A stretch of 55,505 nt of DNA from NCBI GenBank assembly GCA_964468205.1, contig CAYXVG010000048.1, positions 1 through 55,505 on the forward strand, in the 5' to 3' direction. This stretch comes from CAWELS01 sp964468205 (GTDB lineage: Bacteria; Acidobacteriota; Terriglobia; Bryobacterales; Bryobacteraceae). Every line of letters starts with the position of its first letter. Position 1 is the first letter of the stretch. Positions 43,361 to 52,538 of the stretch are shown in pieces. The notes under the pieces were generated by a model. It was not told the DNA's origin and searched no databases. It saw nothing but the letters and a program-made list of their open reading frames with translations. A program made the position numbers and the translations under genes.

Positions 43361-43591
43361 CTATGCTTGCAGATTCCGGGAGGGCTTCCCATAGGGTGGG
43401 AATTGCCGTCCCATGATTCGGTCCCGCAACACGACCGGCAGTTTTCGGATCACCGAAAGAGCGATAGCATCCCGTCCCACGACATATCGGGCTTTGGGTT
43501 TACGGCTAAACAATGCATCGTGGACCGTGCTTGCTCTACCGATTCCTGATGAGGCGCCGGTGATCAGTACGGTCTTCGCCTTTCCCCCCTG
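43361..43591 (-). pseudogene. Remnant of a short-chain dehydrogenase, internally deleted
   Basis: On the minus strand a 76-codon frame reads KTVLITGASSGIGRA (the SDR N-terminal nucleotide-binding strand) and then directly ALFSRKPKARYVVGRDAIA-type C-terminal sequence, ending in TAG at 43361-43363. The middle of an SDR, including the catalytic Tyr-Lys motif, is missing, and no start codon lies between the upstream TAA and the first strand. It therefore looks like a decayed gene with a large in-frame deletion. The rest of the 462-bp gap (43269-43730) shows nothing else, apart from a short ACCGC/GCGGT hairpin at 43696-43709. Confidence 0.75.
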
Positions 43592-43730
43592 ACGAAAACA
43601 ATCGCGAGGTTACATCGCTGGGCGTGTCCGCTGTCATCACCCGAGCGGGCGCAACTGACATGAGCGCCCCGCGCTTCGCTCGCCTCCACAACGGTACCGC
43701 CTCAGCGGTGTAAGCAATCGTCAGTTGACC

Positions 43731-44882
43731 TTACGTGTTCGACTCGCGCCGTTCCCAGCCGGAAGTGAATAACGGAAGGTAGTTCTCCTGCTGATAAGGA
43801 TGCTTGGCGATCTCGTCGATGTTGAGGTCGATGCCCAAACCCGGCCGGTCCCACACTTCGATATAGCCGTCCTTCACCTCGACACCGCCCACGATGATAT
43901 CCTTTTCCCACTCCTCGTTGAACTCATCGAAGATCTCATGGATGAAGAAGTTCGGAATCGAGGCGTTGAGATGCATGCAAGCGGCGGAACAAACCGGTCC
44001 CTGAGCCGAATGCGGGGCGATCACACCGTAATGAGCGTCCACCATGTCGCAGATCTTGCGCGTTGCGAACAGGCCGCCGAGATTCAACGGCTCGGGCTGG
44101 AAGATGTTCACCACGTTGTGACTCATTAACTCAGCCACCTGCTGTTTCGAGGAGAGGCTCTCACCCGTGGCGATCGAAACCGGACTTGCCTTGGCCACCT
44201 CCACCGTCGCCCCGATATTCAAGTGGTGGCAGGGCTCCTCGAACCACGCCGGACGGAATTCGGCCATCGCCTCCGCGAACCGGATCGCCGTGGCCGTATT
44301 GAAGCGGCAGTGGCCTTCGATTAGAATGTCGTTCCGCGGTCCCACGGCGTCGCGCACGGCGCGAATAATATCGATCGAGAGATCGAACTCATACGGCGAC
44401 ACCATCCGCCAATTGTTGCCGAACGGATCGAATTTCAGGGCGGTGTAGCCGCGGTCGATGACTACCTTCGCCTTTTCGTGAAAGCTCTCCGGCGTCCGTG
44501 GGCCGCGGTACCAGCCGTTGGCGTAGGCACGCAGCCGGCTCTGGCACTTGCCGCCCATCAGGTTGTAGACCGGCTGGTTGGTGACCTTGCCGATGATGTC
44601 CCAGCAAGCGATCTCGATCGCCGACACCGCGCACATATGCGTCTGGCCGCCTTCGGTAAACACGTCCCGGATAAGACGCTGCGAGATGTTCTCGATATCG
44701 AACGGACTCATGCCCAGAATCAGCGGCTTGAGCTCGTGAATCGACGCTTCCACCCCCCGCGCGAAGTAATTGATAGTGCCCTCTCCGATGCCGTAGATTC
44801 CCTCGTCGGTAAGCACCTTGGCGAAGAGCCAGTTCTTCCACGGGTTTCCGGCTATGTAGGTTTCGATCGATGTGATTTTCAT
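43731..44882 (-). CDS. Enolase-superfamily (mandelate racemase/muconate lactonising) enzyme, sugar-acid dehydratase-like
   Basis: 383-residue protein with the N-terminal capping domain (KITSIETYIAGNPW) and the (beta/alpha)7-beta barrel. Segments of the mandelate-racemase subgroup: TALKFDPFG, ILIEGHCRFN, WFEEPCHH, IATGESLSSKQQ and APHSAQGP. The carboxylate metal ligands are in EGH, EEP and GES; the histidine of APHSAQ is a candidate acid/base. D-galactonate and similar aldonate dehydratases fit best, as a soluble cytosolic enzyme. It sits between the SDR remnant and a sulfatase; with YjhG and the SDR it may form part of sugar-acid catabolism. Exact substrate cannot be given. Confidence 0.8.
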   Translation of the reverse strand: MKITSIETYIAGNPWKNWLFAKVLTDEGIYGIGEGTINYFARGVEASIHELKPLILGMSPFDIENISQRLIRDVFTEGGQTHMCAVSAIEIACWDIIGKVTNQPVYNLMGGKCQSRLRAYANGWYRGPRTPESFHEKAKVVIDRGYTALKFDPFGNNWRMVSPYEFDLSIDIIRAVRDAVGPRNDILIEGHCRFNTATAIRFAEAMAEFRPAWFEEPCHHLNIGATVEVAKASPVSIATGESLSSKQQVAELMSHNVVNIFQPEPLNLGGLFATRKICDMVDAHYGVIAPHSAQGPVCSAACMHLNASIPNFFIHEIFDEFNEEWEKDIIVGGVEVKDGYIEVWDRPGLGIDLNIDEIAKHPYQQENYLPLFTSGWERRESNT

Positions 44883-44944
44883 AACAACAGTTCTCCTAGT
44901 CTACTCCGGGAGCAAGATGCGCAGCCGGTCCGGCGGCCGCGAGG

Positions 44945-46375
44945 CTACTTCAGCCGGTTAGCGTACTCGGGACGCTTCCTCCACTCATCGAAATAGGGCT
45001 CGTACTCGGAGGATTCCATCCACATGCGCGGCTCGGGCTCGGCGGGATCGACGCGCTTCTCCGGGTAGTCCAATCCAGCCATGCTTTGCTCGACACTCTC
45101 GTTCCATGATTCGAGCGCCGCCCGCAGGCGGGAGGCCACCTCGGGCTCCCGGGCATAGAGGTCGGTCGTTTCTTTTGGATCCGCCTCGAGATTGTAGAGC
45201 TCGTAATTCCCGCTGCCCACTTCGAGCGTGAGGATCTTGTAGTCGTTGTCGATCAGTGCCGCGCGGCCCTGGTGGCGAAACGCGATGGGCTTCTCGCGGC
45301 GCTCCATATCGCTCCGGAATAATGGTGCGAGGCTGATTCCGTCGATGGGCGTGAGCATTACAGACTCCGGCAAGCCGGCGACTTCCGCGATCGTCGGGAA
45401 GATGTCCATCGTCACAGCCGGGTAGGATGTCACCCGCGGCTCCGAAATGCCGTTTGGCCACTCGATGATTGCCGGAACCCGTAGTCCGCCTTCGTACACA
45501 TCGTTCTTGAATCCCCGCAGGCCGCCCACCGTGCCGGGTTCCACCTTCGCCAAGCCTCCGTTGTCGGAGTCAAACCAGACCAGGGTGTCTGGGGCCACTC
45601 CAAGTTCCCTCAAGCCCTCTCGGAGCGTCCCAATGCTGCGGTCCATGGCGACGAGTTCGCCGTAATGGTGCGCGGACCTCTCGTCGAGATCTTCAAATGG
45701 CTCCCGATCTTCCTCCGAGGCAACGAACGGATCGTGTGGAGTGCCATACCAGATCACCGCAAAGAACGGCCTCCCCTCCTCCGCCTGCACGCCGATGAAC
45801 TTCAGCGCTTCATCGACAATAATCTCCGACGAGTCGCCCTCGAATTCCACAAACTCGCCCTCGCGGCTCATGATCGGATTTCGGTCAAAGAAGTTCGTCA
45901 CCGAAAGCCAGGTGTCGAATCCGAATGCGCCGGGATTGTGGTCGTCGGTGGCGAGGATCGGAACTCCCGGTCCGCGATATCCGTTCAGGTGCCATTTGCC
46001 GAAGTGTCCGGTGGCGTAGCCGGCGTCTCGCAAGGCCTGCGCCACGGTCGGTTCCTGCAACCGCAGAGCATAACCGTGGTTGTGTACTCCCGTGCGGTCG
46101 TTTGACCGCCCGGTCATCACGGTCGCGCGGGTGGGAGAGCAATTCGGCGCTCCCGCGTAGAAGCGGTCGAAGCGCAATCCGCTCGCCGCCATTTCGTCCA
46201 GATGCGGCGTTTTTAGAACGGGATGATTGTAGTAACCGGTCTGCCCCCAACCCATGTCATCCGTCATTACCAGTACGATGTTCGGCGGTTGAGAGACCGC
46301 TTCGTCGGACCGGTCCGCGCAGCCGGCAAGGGCTAGAAGAAGAAACGTTAGCGCAACCACGAATTGAATCTTCAT
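44945..46375 (-). CDS. Lipoprotein arylsulfatase
   Basis: 476-residue type I sulfatase with a lipobox LALAGC (Cys19), so probably membrane-anchored. Metal site IVLVMTDDMGWGQ (Asp39-40), formylglycine motif C79-S-P-T-R followed by ATVMTGR, and GKWHL. The start at MKIQFVVAL was chosen because it gives the lipoprotein signal; the frame runs open to 46552 through the end of the neighbouring SDR. It lies 62 bp upstream of the enolase-superfamily gene on the same strand, in an apparent SDR-sulfatase-dehydratase run. Confidence 0.9.
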   Translation of the reverse strand: MKIQFVVALTFLLLALAGCADRSDEAVSQPPNIVLVMTDDMGWGQTGYYNHPVLKTPHLDEMAASGLRFDRFYAGAPNCSPTRATVMTGRSNDRTGVHNHGYALRLQEPTVAQALRDAGYATGHFGKWHLNGYRGPGVPILATDDHNPGAFGFDTWLSVTNFFDRNPIMSREGEFVEFEGDSSEIIVDEALKFIGVQAEEGRPFFAVIWYGTPHDPFVASEEDREPFEDLDERSAHHYGELVAMDRSIGTLREGLRELGVAPDTLVWFDSDNGGLAKVEPGTVGGLRGFKNDVYEGGLRVPAIIEWPNGISEPRVTSYPAVTMDIFPTIAEVAGLPESVMLTPIDGISLAPLFRSDMERREKPIAFRHQGRAALIDNDYKILTLEVGSGNYELYNLEADPKETTDLYAREPEVASRLRAALESWNESVEQSMAGLDYPEKRVDPAEPEPRMWMESSEYEPYFDEWRKRPEYANRLK

Positions 46376-46449
46376 TGCATGCCGATCGTAGCGGGATATC
46401 GAGGCCCGGGGCAAGTCGGGCTCGTCACGATGTCCCATCCGCGGCGTTG

Positions 46450-47220
46450 TCAGTCGCGATAGGGCCACTCGGGCTTTATGAAGAGCCCGCCGTCCACGAA
46501 GATTGTTTGTCCCGTCACGAAGTCGCTCTCCGGCCCGGCGAGGAAGGAGCACATCCGTCCAATATCGCGAGGAACTCCGATCCGCCCCAGGGGCGTGAGC
46601 GGAGTCCAGGTACCTGCATAGTCGCCCGCCTCGTCCTGAGTGCGCTCGATTTCGATGGAACCGGGCGCAACACAGTTCACCCGGATTCCGTACGGTCCCA
46701 ACTCAACTGCCGCCACTTTAGTGAACATCTCGATTCCCCCTTTGCTGGCCGTGTAGTCCACTAGGCGTGGGAACGCCAGCTTGTTGCAGCCGGACCCGAT
46801 GTTGATGATGGAGCCGCCGCCGGAATCCTTCATCCGGCGCGCCGCCCGCTGCGTGCAAAGGAAGCAGCCCTTGAGATTGGTACCGATCACGCGGTCCCAC
46901 TCCTGCTCGCTGAGATCAAGGAGACTTTTCCATGTCTGAACGCCGGCGTTGTTCACCAGCGTGTCAATCCGCTCGAACCGGTCAAGAAACTCCGCGAACA
47001 TGCGGTCCACGTCGTCTGAATTGCCGACATCGCCCTGCACAGCAAAGGCGGATCGGCCGAGTTCTTCCAGTTCCGTCACGGTCGCGTCCGCCCCGTCACG
47101 ATCAGAACGGTAGTTGACTGCGACGTCAAATCCTGCGCGTCCCAACTCCAGGGCTATGCCTTTTCCGATACCCTTGCTTGCTCCAGTCACTAGCGCTGCT
47201 TTCGCCGCTTGTTCTCCCAT
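46450..47220 (-). CDS. Short-chain dehydrogenase/reductase
   Basis: 256-residue classical SDR. Nucleotide loop ALVTGASKGIGKG, structural NNAG in DTLVNNAG, catalytic serine in IINIGSG and the Tyr-x-x-x-Lys motif in DYTASKGG, followed by ELGPYGIRVNCVAPGSIE and the C-terminal FVDGGLFIKPEWPYRD. All catalytic residues are present. Similar enzymes oxidise sugars or sugar alcohols, for example glucose 1-dehydrogenase-like. The ATG at 47220 was taken over the frame start at 47265. It is followed by the sulfatase after 74 bp and, unlike the remnant at 43.4 kb, is intact. Confidence 0.88.
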   Translation of the reverse strand: MGEQAAKAALVTGASKGIGKGIALELGRAGFDVAVNYRSDRDGADATVTELEELGRSAFAVQGDVGNSDDVDRMFAEFLDRFERIDTLVNNAGVQTWKSLLDLSEQEWDRVIGTNLKGCFLCTQRAARRMKDSGGGSIINIGSGCNKLAFPRLVDYTASKGGIEMFTKVAAVELGPYGIRVNCVAPGSIEIERTQDEAGDYAGTWTPLTPLGRIGVPRDIGRMCSFLAGPESDFVTGQTIFVDGGLFIKPEWPYRD

Positions 47221-47437
47221 AGTTGGTTTCCAGTAGTCCTTTCCCAGACGGCCTATCGAATTCACTCCTCACGCGGAACCCCACGCGTGCCGCCATGGGC
47301 CGAGATTAGCAGAATCCGGCGGCGGACGGGGAGGATCTCCCGCCGTTTCAATCGCGACTATGCGCGTCCCTGAGCGGTTTGTGCCATCACCGGCTAAACG
47401 TTCCTCGTGATTCGGCCGATCAGAGATACAGGAACAA

Positions 47438-48589
47438 GTGTCTCCACATATGGCGGTTCACGAATCAGCGCTGACCAAGCAACTGGGCGATCCGACGCTG
47501 GCCGGCGAGACTATAGCTGCTCCACCGCTCGTCGAAGGCGCCGCAAAAACACGGGCAACTATTCTGATAGTGGACGCCGAGGAGATCAGCCGGCGGTTGA
47601 TCCGCGCCATGCTCAAGACAGGCCCCTACCGTCTCCTCGAAGCTCAGACGTCCTCAGACGCTCTGCGCGTCATCAACGATGCAAACGTCGATCTCATTAT
47701 CATCGACCTCGTGATGCCTGGAATGAGCGGGGCTGAGCTCTGCCGCAAAGTCAAGGCCGACCCGCGGACAAAGTTCACGCCAATTCTCATGCTAACCAAT
47801 GTCGGCGGGACCCAGAATGAAATCGACGGCATTGCCGCCGGAGCCGACGAATTCCTCACCAAGCCGCTTCACCCCGAGGTTGTGCGGACACGCGTCCGGG
47901 CCATGCTTCGGAACAAGGCAGCCATCGACTCACTTGAGGAGGCCGAATCCATCCTCTTCGCGCTGGCCCAGGCTGTGGAAGCCCGCGACTCCTATACAGC
48001 CGGACACTGCCAGCGGCTCGCCGACTACGGCGTGGCCTTGGGACGGGCCCTGGGGCTCGAGGAACAAGAGTTGATCGCTCTCCATCGCGGCGGCTACCTG
48101 CACGACATCGGGAAAATCTGCGTCCCCGATGCAATCCTCTTCAAACAGGGACCGCTAAACCCCGAGGAGTGGAAGATCATGAAGTCGCACACCATCCGCG
48201 GCGAGGCGATCTGCTCTCCAATGAAGAGCCTGGCCCCAGTGTTACCAATTATCCGTAACCACCACGAGCGCTGGGACGGCACCGGCTACCCGGATGGACT
48301 GGAGGGGGAAGATATCCCGCTGCTGGCGAGGATCCTCCAAACCGTCGACGTCTACGACGCGCTCACAACCGCCCGCTCCTACAAACCTGCCCTCAGCCGC
48401 GGCGAAGCGTTCCAAACCATCGAAGACGAAGGCCGAAGGGGCTGGCGGGACATCGAACTCGTGGCCCTGTTCCGCGATATCTGTGAGAACTTCGCCACCG
48501 AAACCGGACGTCCGATCGCCGCGGATTGGGTGCAGTTGTCGCCAATGTCGCAGTCGCTCGATGCGATGAGGCGGCAGCTCGTCAAGTAA
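47438..48589 (+). CDS. Response regulator with HD-GYP cyclic-di-GMP phosphodiesterase domain
   Basis: 383-residue cytosolic protein. The receiver domain (about 45-160) has the phosphorylatable Asp90 in IIIDLVMPGMSG and the conserved Lys in EFLTKPL. The HD-GYP domain follows (about 175-350): YTAGHCQRLADYG, H222-D223 in YLHDIGKICVPD, HHERWDGTGYPDGL and SRILQTVDVYDALTTARSYKP-like sequence. Members degrade cyclic di-GMP when phosphorylated by a sensor kinase. No kinase is adjacent. GTG at 47438 or ATG at 47450 may be the start. The 217-bp gap upstream shows nothing recognisable. Confidence 0.92.
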   Translation: MSPHMAVHESALTKQLGDPTLAGETIAAPPLVEGAAKTRATILIVDAEEISRRLIRAMLKTGPYRLLEAQTSSDALRVINDANVDLIIIDLVMPGMSGAELCRKVKADPRTKFTPILMLTNVGGTQNEIDGIAAGADEFLTKPLHPEVVRTRVRAMLRNKAAIDSLEEAESILFALAQAVEARDSYTAGHCQRLADYGVALGRALGLEEQELIALHRGGYLHDIGKICVPDAILFKQGPLNPEEWKIMKSHTIRGEAICSPMKSLAPVLPIIRNHHERWDGTGYPDGLEGEDIPLLARILQTVDVYDALTTARSYKPALSRGEAFQTIEDEGRRGWRDIELVALFRDICENFATETGRPIAADWVQLSPMSQSLDAMRRQLVK

Positions 48590-48689
48590 CCGCGGCAGGC
48601 TGCAAGTGGGCCTTCCTGCTTCAATATGCTCCGGCCAGGCCGGCCCGGGGCCTGGAGCCCGGTCCCGTCCGGCCGCGACGGATATTACA

Positions 48690-50456
48690 ATGGCGTCAGA
48701 CATGACTCGATTCACCGCCTTCATCGTTTTCGCTGCATGCTTCTGTTCCGTTGCTGTCGCCGCGCTCGCCCAGGGCAACGTTTCCCTGCCTCCCTTGGAA
48801 GGTGACCAGCGAACCGCCTGGTTCCGCGAGGCCAAGTTTGGAATGTTTATCCATTGGGGACCCTACGCCGTGATCGGGCGCCACGAATGGGCCCGGCACC
48901 GTTTCCAGATTCCACAGGCTGAATATGACAAGTACGCCCGCGCGTTTAACCCGGCGAATTTTGACCCGGATGCCTGGGTAAATCTCGCGCAGAACTCTGG
49001 TGCGAAGTACATCGTCATCACCTCGAAGCATCACGACGGCTTTTCTATTTACAGATCGAAGGTGAGCGACTACGACATGGAGATCACTCCCTACGAAGAT
49101 GACCCGCTCCGGCAACTCGCCGGCGCGTGCCGGCGCAAGGGGATGCGCCTCGGTTTCTACCACTCCATCATGGACTGGCATCATCCCGACTACCGCCCGC
49201 GGCGCGCTTGGGAATATGAAAACCCGAACGAGGGCGGCAACAACCTCCGCTATATCGAATTCATGAAGGGACAGCTCCGCGAATTGCTCACCGATTTCGG
49301 CGATGTGGCGGTCGTATGGTTCGACGGCGAATGGGAGCACACCCTAAAAGACAACAACAAGGAAATGGAGATCTACGACTTCATCCGCAGCATTCAACCC
49401 AATGCGCTGATCAATGACCGCCTCTTCGAACGCCGCGAAGGCTCCCCGGCCGACCTCGCCACCCCCGAGCAATTCGTTCCCGCCACCGGTGTCACCGGCC
49501 CGAACGGGGAGCCCGTCCTGTGGGAATCGTGTGTCACCATCAACAACGATAGCTGGGGCTACAACAAGTACGAAACCGAGTTCAAAACCACCCGCGATCT
49601 CATCCGCATGCTGGTCGAGGTCGTTTCGAAAGGCGGCAACCTCCTGCTCAACGTCGGCCCCACCCCGGACGGCCGTATTCAGGACGAATTCGTCACCCGC
49701 CTCAACACCATTGGAGCGTGGATGGACGTAAACTCCGAGGCGATCTACGGAACCACCGCCAGCCCGTTCCCGCGCCTCCCATTCTATGGGCGCGCCACCG
49801 TAAAGGATAACAAGCTGTATCTGCACGTCTTCGCCTGGCCGGAAGACCAAAGGCTCCTCGTTCCAGGGCTGAAGAACATCGTCCACTCCGCCTATACCCT
49901 TGCCGATCCGGACACGAAACTCCGCGTGACCCGCGCCGGATCCGATATTGTCCTTTCGCTTCCCAAAGAGGCCCCCGACGAGACCGCCAGCGTGGTCGTC
50001 CTGCAACTTGACGGCCCTCCGGTCGCCGAACCTTATGTCATCGCCGCCGGTGATAACGGTGTGCTGACGTTGGAGGCCGCGGCCGCCGAAATCCAGACCC
50101 GGTTCGGGCAGCGGGCCAAGAAAGAGGAGGCCCTCGGTCACGTCTTCATCACCCAATGGACCCGGGCCGACGATGTGCCGGCTTGGATATTCGAAACTCC
50201 CCACGCCGGGCTCTACGAGGTAGAAATTCACTATGGCTCTCACCGGCGCGACGCCGGAGCGGAGTTCACCGTTTCAGCGGGCGACTCCACGGTGAGCGGC
50301 AAAGTCGAGACGACCGGTCACGACTGGGTGTTCCAGCCGCATAAGCTGGGACGGCTGGAGCTCAAACGCGGGGAACAGACCCTGCAAGTGAAGGCCCAGA
50401 CCTCCGGGGCGCCGGCAATGACATTGGAAAAGGTGATTCTCAGGCCAGTGAAATAG
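48690..50456 (+). CDS. Secreted GH29 alpha-L-fucosidase with C-terminal beta domain
   Basis: 588-residue protein with a signal peptide (about residues 5-26). The GH29 barrel occupies about 40-360: KFGMFIHWGPYAV, SKHHDGFSIYRS, GFYHSIMDWHHPDY and the nucleophile Asp212 in VVWFDGEWEH; GGNLLLNVGPTPDG closes the barrel. A beta-sandwich (about 375-480) and a further carbohydrate-binding-like domain (about 490-588) follow. It removes alpha-L-fucose from fucosylated glycans, which agrees with the sulfatase-rich surroundings. The ATG at 48690 was chosen because the frame upstream is proline-rich non-signal sequence; ATG at 48702 is also possible. Confidence 0.92.
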   Translation: MASDMTRFTAFIVFAACFCSVAVAALAQGNVSLPPLEGDQRTAWFREAKFGMFIHWGPYAVIGRHEWARHRFQIPQAEYDKYARAFNPANFDPDAWVNLAQNSGAKYIVITSKHHDGFSIYRSKVSDYDMEITPYEDDPLRQLAGACRRKGMRLGFYHSIMDWHHPDYRPRRAWEYENPNEGGNNLRYIEFMKGQLRELLTDFGDVAVVWFDGEWEHTLKDNNKEMEIYDFIRSIQPNALINDRLFERREGSPADLATPEQFVPATGVTGPNGEPVLWESCVTINNDSWGYNKYETEFKTTRDLIRMLVEVVSKGGNLLLNVGPTPDGRIQDEFVTRLNTIGAWMDVNSEAIYGTTASPFPRLPFYGRATVKDNKLYLHVFAWPEDQRLLVPGLKNIVHSAYTLADPDTKLRVTRAGSDIVLSLPKEAPDETASVVVLQLDGPPVAEPYVIAAGDNGVLTLEAAAAEIQTRFGQRAKKEEALGHVFITQWTRADDVPAWIFETPHAGLYEVEIHYGSHRRDAGAEFTVSAGDSTVSGKVETTGHDWVFQPHKLGRLELKRGEQTLQVKAQTSGAPAMTLEKVILRPVK

Positions 50457-50507
50457 ACCGGCGAAACAAAGGAACAAAACCGCCTCGGCTCCGTATTCTT
50501 AAATATC

Positions 50508-51218
50508 ATGCGCTCCGAATTTGTACTCTTCATCATTTCGCTGTGCGCTCTTCCGGCCTGTACTGACTTCGTAGTCACGGACTCCACCCCTCCGCGCATC
50601 GTGACCGAGTCGGTGGAGCTCGGCGATGCGGAAAACGTCACGGCGGAGATCAAGATGCCCGCCGGCGAATTGAAGCTCACCGGGGGAACCGCGAAGTTGA
50701 TGGAAGGGGAGTTCCAATTCACCTCCGCGGCCCTCGAGCCTGTCGTCCGCTATGAGGCGACCGGATTTCGGGGACGGCTGAATGTAGAAGGACAGACTGG
50801 CAACTCAACCACCAATCTAAGTGGTGGAGACCGGTGGACCATCCGCCTCAACGACGAAACGCCACTTGATCTGAAGGTCCATCTCGGCGCCGGTGACAAC
50901 CAATTGGACCTGCGGGGGATGAACCTCAGGAGCGTGGATGTCAACATGGGCGTGGGCGAATGCGACGTCAACCTGCTGAGCGAGTGGGACCGGAACTTCA
51001 AGGTCGACATCAGGGGCGGCGTCGGAGAAGCTACGGTCAGGGTACCCTCGAATATTGGAGTGATCGCCCACGCCACGGGCGGAATTGGCGAGATTCACGC
51101 GATCCGGTTCCGCAAAGAGGGCGACACCTATTATTCGGAAGCCTACGGCGAATCTCCCATAACCATCACTCTGAACGTAAAGGGAGGCATCGGCGAAATC
51201 AATCTGATTGCCGAATAA
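50508..51218 (+). CDS. Lipoprotein with toast-rack (DUF4097/LiaF-like) beta domain
   Basis: 236-residue protein with a lipobox ALPAC (Cys18), followed by repeated right-handed beta strands: ITAEIKMPAGELKLTGG-type, VDVNMGVGECDVNLL, VDIRGGVGEATVRVP, ATGGIGEIHAI and LNVKGGIGEINLIAE. This is the adhesin-like 'toast-rack' pattern of DUF4097/DUF2154 proteins. Function unknown; related domains sense envelope stress in Firmicutes. It follows the fucosidase by 51 bp with a separate ATG. GVGE/GIGE repeats are the most visible feature. Confidence 0.75.
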   Translation: MRSEFVLFIISLCALPACTDFVVTDSTPPRIVTESVELGDAENVTAEIKMPAGELKLTGGTAKLMEGEFQFTSAALEPVVRYEATGFRGRLNVEGQTGNSTTNLSGGDRWTIRLNDETPLDLKVHLGAGDNQLDLRGMNLRSVDVNMGVGECDVNLLSEWDRNFKVDIRGGVGEATVRVPSNIGVIAHATGGIGEIHAIRFRKEGDTYYSEAYGESPITITLNVKGGIGEINLIAE

Positions 51219-51227
51219 ACGGTTCGG

Positions 51228-52538
51228 TTATCCCGCCACCTCTCTAAGCTCGCTCGCCGCCGCCTGCACCTTGCGAATTGCGGCCACAATGTCATCCGTG
51301 TCTTGCTGGCCGCCCAGAAGCATGTTCTGGGTCAACCACACCGCCTCGTCGCAGAGCCGGTTATTCACCGGACAGGCATTTCGTTCTTCCCACTCGCCCA
51401 GGGTCTTCGCCGAGTAGATCGCCCGATACCCCTTGGAAGAGAGGACCCGTTTGAGAAACGGACTCTTGTTCAATGGAGTGTAGCCGCCCGAACACGGAAT
51501 CCCTTCCGTGCGCAGCGCCTCGAGAAAGCGCTCCCTCGATAGCCCGGCGAAAGCTTCCTTGCCGTAGCGGAACATGTACAGGTGGTAGGCGTTACGGGTA
51601 CAACCCGGATGCATCTGCGCCGGATGAATCCCCTCGACTTCGTCGAGCAAAGCCGTCAGCCGCCGCGCGTTCTCTTCCCGTTGCCGCGCCTGGTCTTTCA
51701 GGCGCGCCATCTGCGCCAGCAGTAGCTCCCCCTGGAATTCCGTCATTCGCAGGTTCGCTCCTTGCCCGGCGGGAACCGGGACCATCCCGCGCCGGGTGCG
51801 GCTATTGTTGTGAAACGCAAAGCAGCGGGAGGCAAGTTCCGCGTCATCGGTGAGAATCGCCCCACCCTCACCGGAATTCAGGTTCTTCGAGGCTTGGAAG
51901 CTGAAGCAGCCGGCCGCGCCAAGCGTACCCACCTTGTTCCCTTTCCATTCGGCCATGTGCGCCTGGCAGGCGTCTTCCACTACCGGTATGCCACGCCGGC
52001 GGCCAACGTCGAGAATCGTATCCAGGTCCGCCGCGCTTCCGCCGAGGTGAACCGGGATCATCGCCGCCGTTCGCCCGGTAACGGCTCTCTCCACTTTTGC
52101 GGCGTCGATCTGAAAGGACTTCAAATCCGAATCGACAAACACGGGCAGGGCGTATTGGAGCAGCACCACGTTGACAGTGGCAATGAACGTGTAAGGCGGG
52201 ACGATCACCTCGTCTCCCGGCCCTACGTCGAGCGCATTCAACGCAGTGAGCAGCGCCGAGGTGCCGTTTGCCGTTGCGACGCAGTGGCCTGCCCCGTTCA
52301 GCTTCGCATAAGCGTGTTCAAACCGGTCCACCGCGTCTCCGTACCCACGAAACCATTTCCCGCTATGGAGGACCTTGCGCAGCGCATTCTCCTCGGCCGG
52401 GCCGTGGGCCGGCCATTCCGGGAAGGGAGCCGTTCGCACCGGGTTTCCGCCGAGCAGAGCCGGCCTGTTCACGCCCGCTCCCGCCGTCGAAATCGATGCC
52501 AGGCCTCCCGCCATTACCCCACGTCTGGTGATCTTCAT
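51228..52538 (-). CDS. DegT/DnrJ/EryC1/StrS-family aminotransferase with a Tat-like signal
   Basis: 436-residue PLP-dependent sugar-aminotransferase-type protein. It opens with MKITRRGVMAGGLAS, a twin-arginine signal, then GGNPVRTAPFPEWP, ATANGTSALLTALNAL, VIVPPYTFIATVNV, VVEDACQAH and the PLP-binding Lys218 in FSFQASKNLNSGEGG. Family members make amino sugars on nucleotide-sugars in the cytosol; an exported version is unusual and may act as a regulator or dehydratase-like enzyme. It ends 10 bp from the toast-rack gene (convergent) and is divergent from the uracil-DNA glycosylase with 82 bp. The start was set at the Tat signal; the frame is open to 52694. Confidence 0.82.
   Translation of the reverse strand: MKITRRGVMAGGLASISTAGAGVNRPALLGGNPVRTAPFPEWPAHGPAEENALRKVLHSGKWFRGYGDAVDRFEHAYAKLNGAGHCVATANGTSALLTALNALDVGPGDEVIVPPYTFIATVNVVLLQYALPVFVDSDLKSFQIDAAKVERAVTGRTAAMIPVHLGGSAADLDTILDVGRRRGIPVVEDACQAHMAEWKGNKVGTLGAAGCFSFQASKNLNSGEGGAILTDDAELASRCFAFHNNSRTRRGMVPVPAGQGANLRMTEFQGELLLAQMARLKDQARQREENARRLTALLDEVEGIHPAQMHPGCTRNAYHLYMFRYGKEAFAGLSRERFLEALRTEGIPCSGGYTPLNKSPFLKRVLSSKGYRAIYSAKTLGEWEERNACPVNNRLCDEAVWLTQNMLLGGQQDTDDIVAAIRKVQAAASELREVAG

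Noticed and set aside
43696..43709. ACCGC/GCGGT hairpin after the enolase-superfamily gene
   Set aside because: Five-base stem without a U-tract is too weak to call a terminator.
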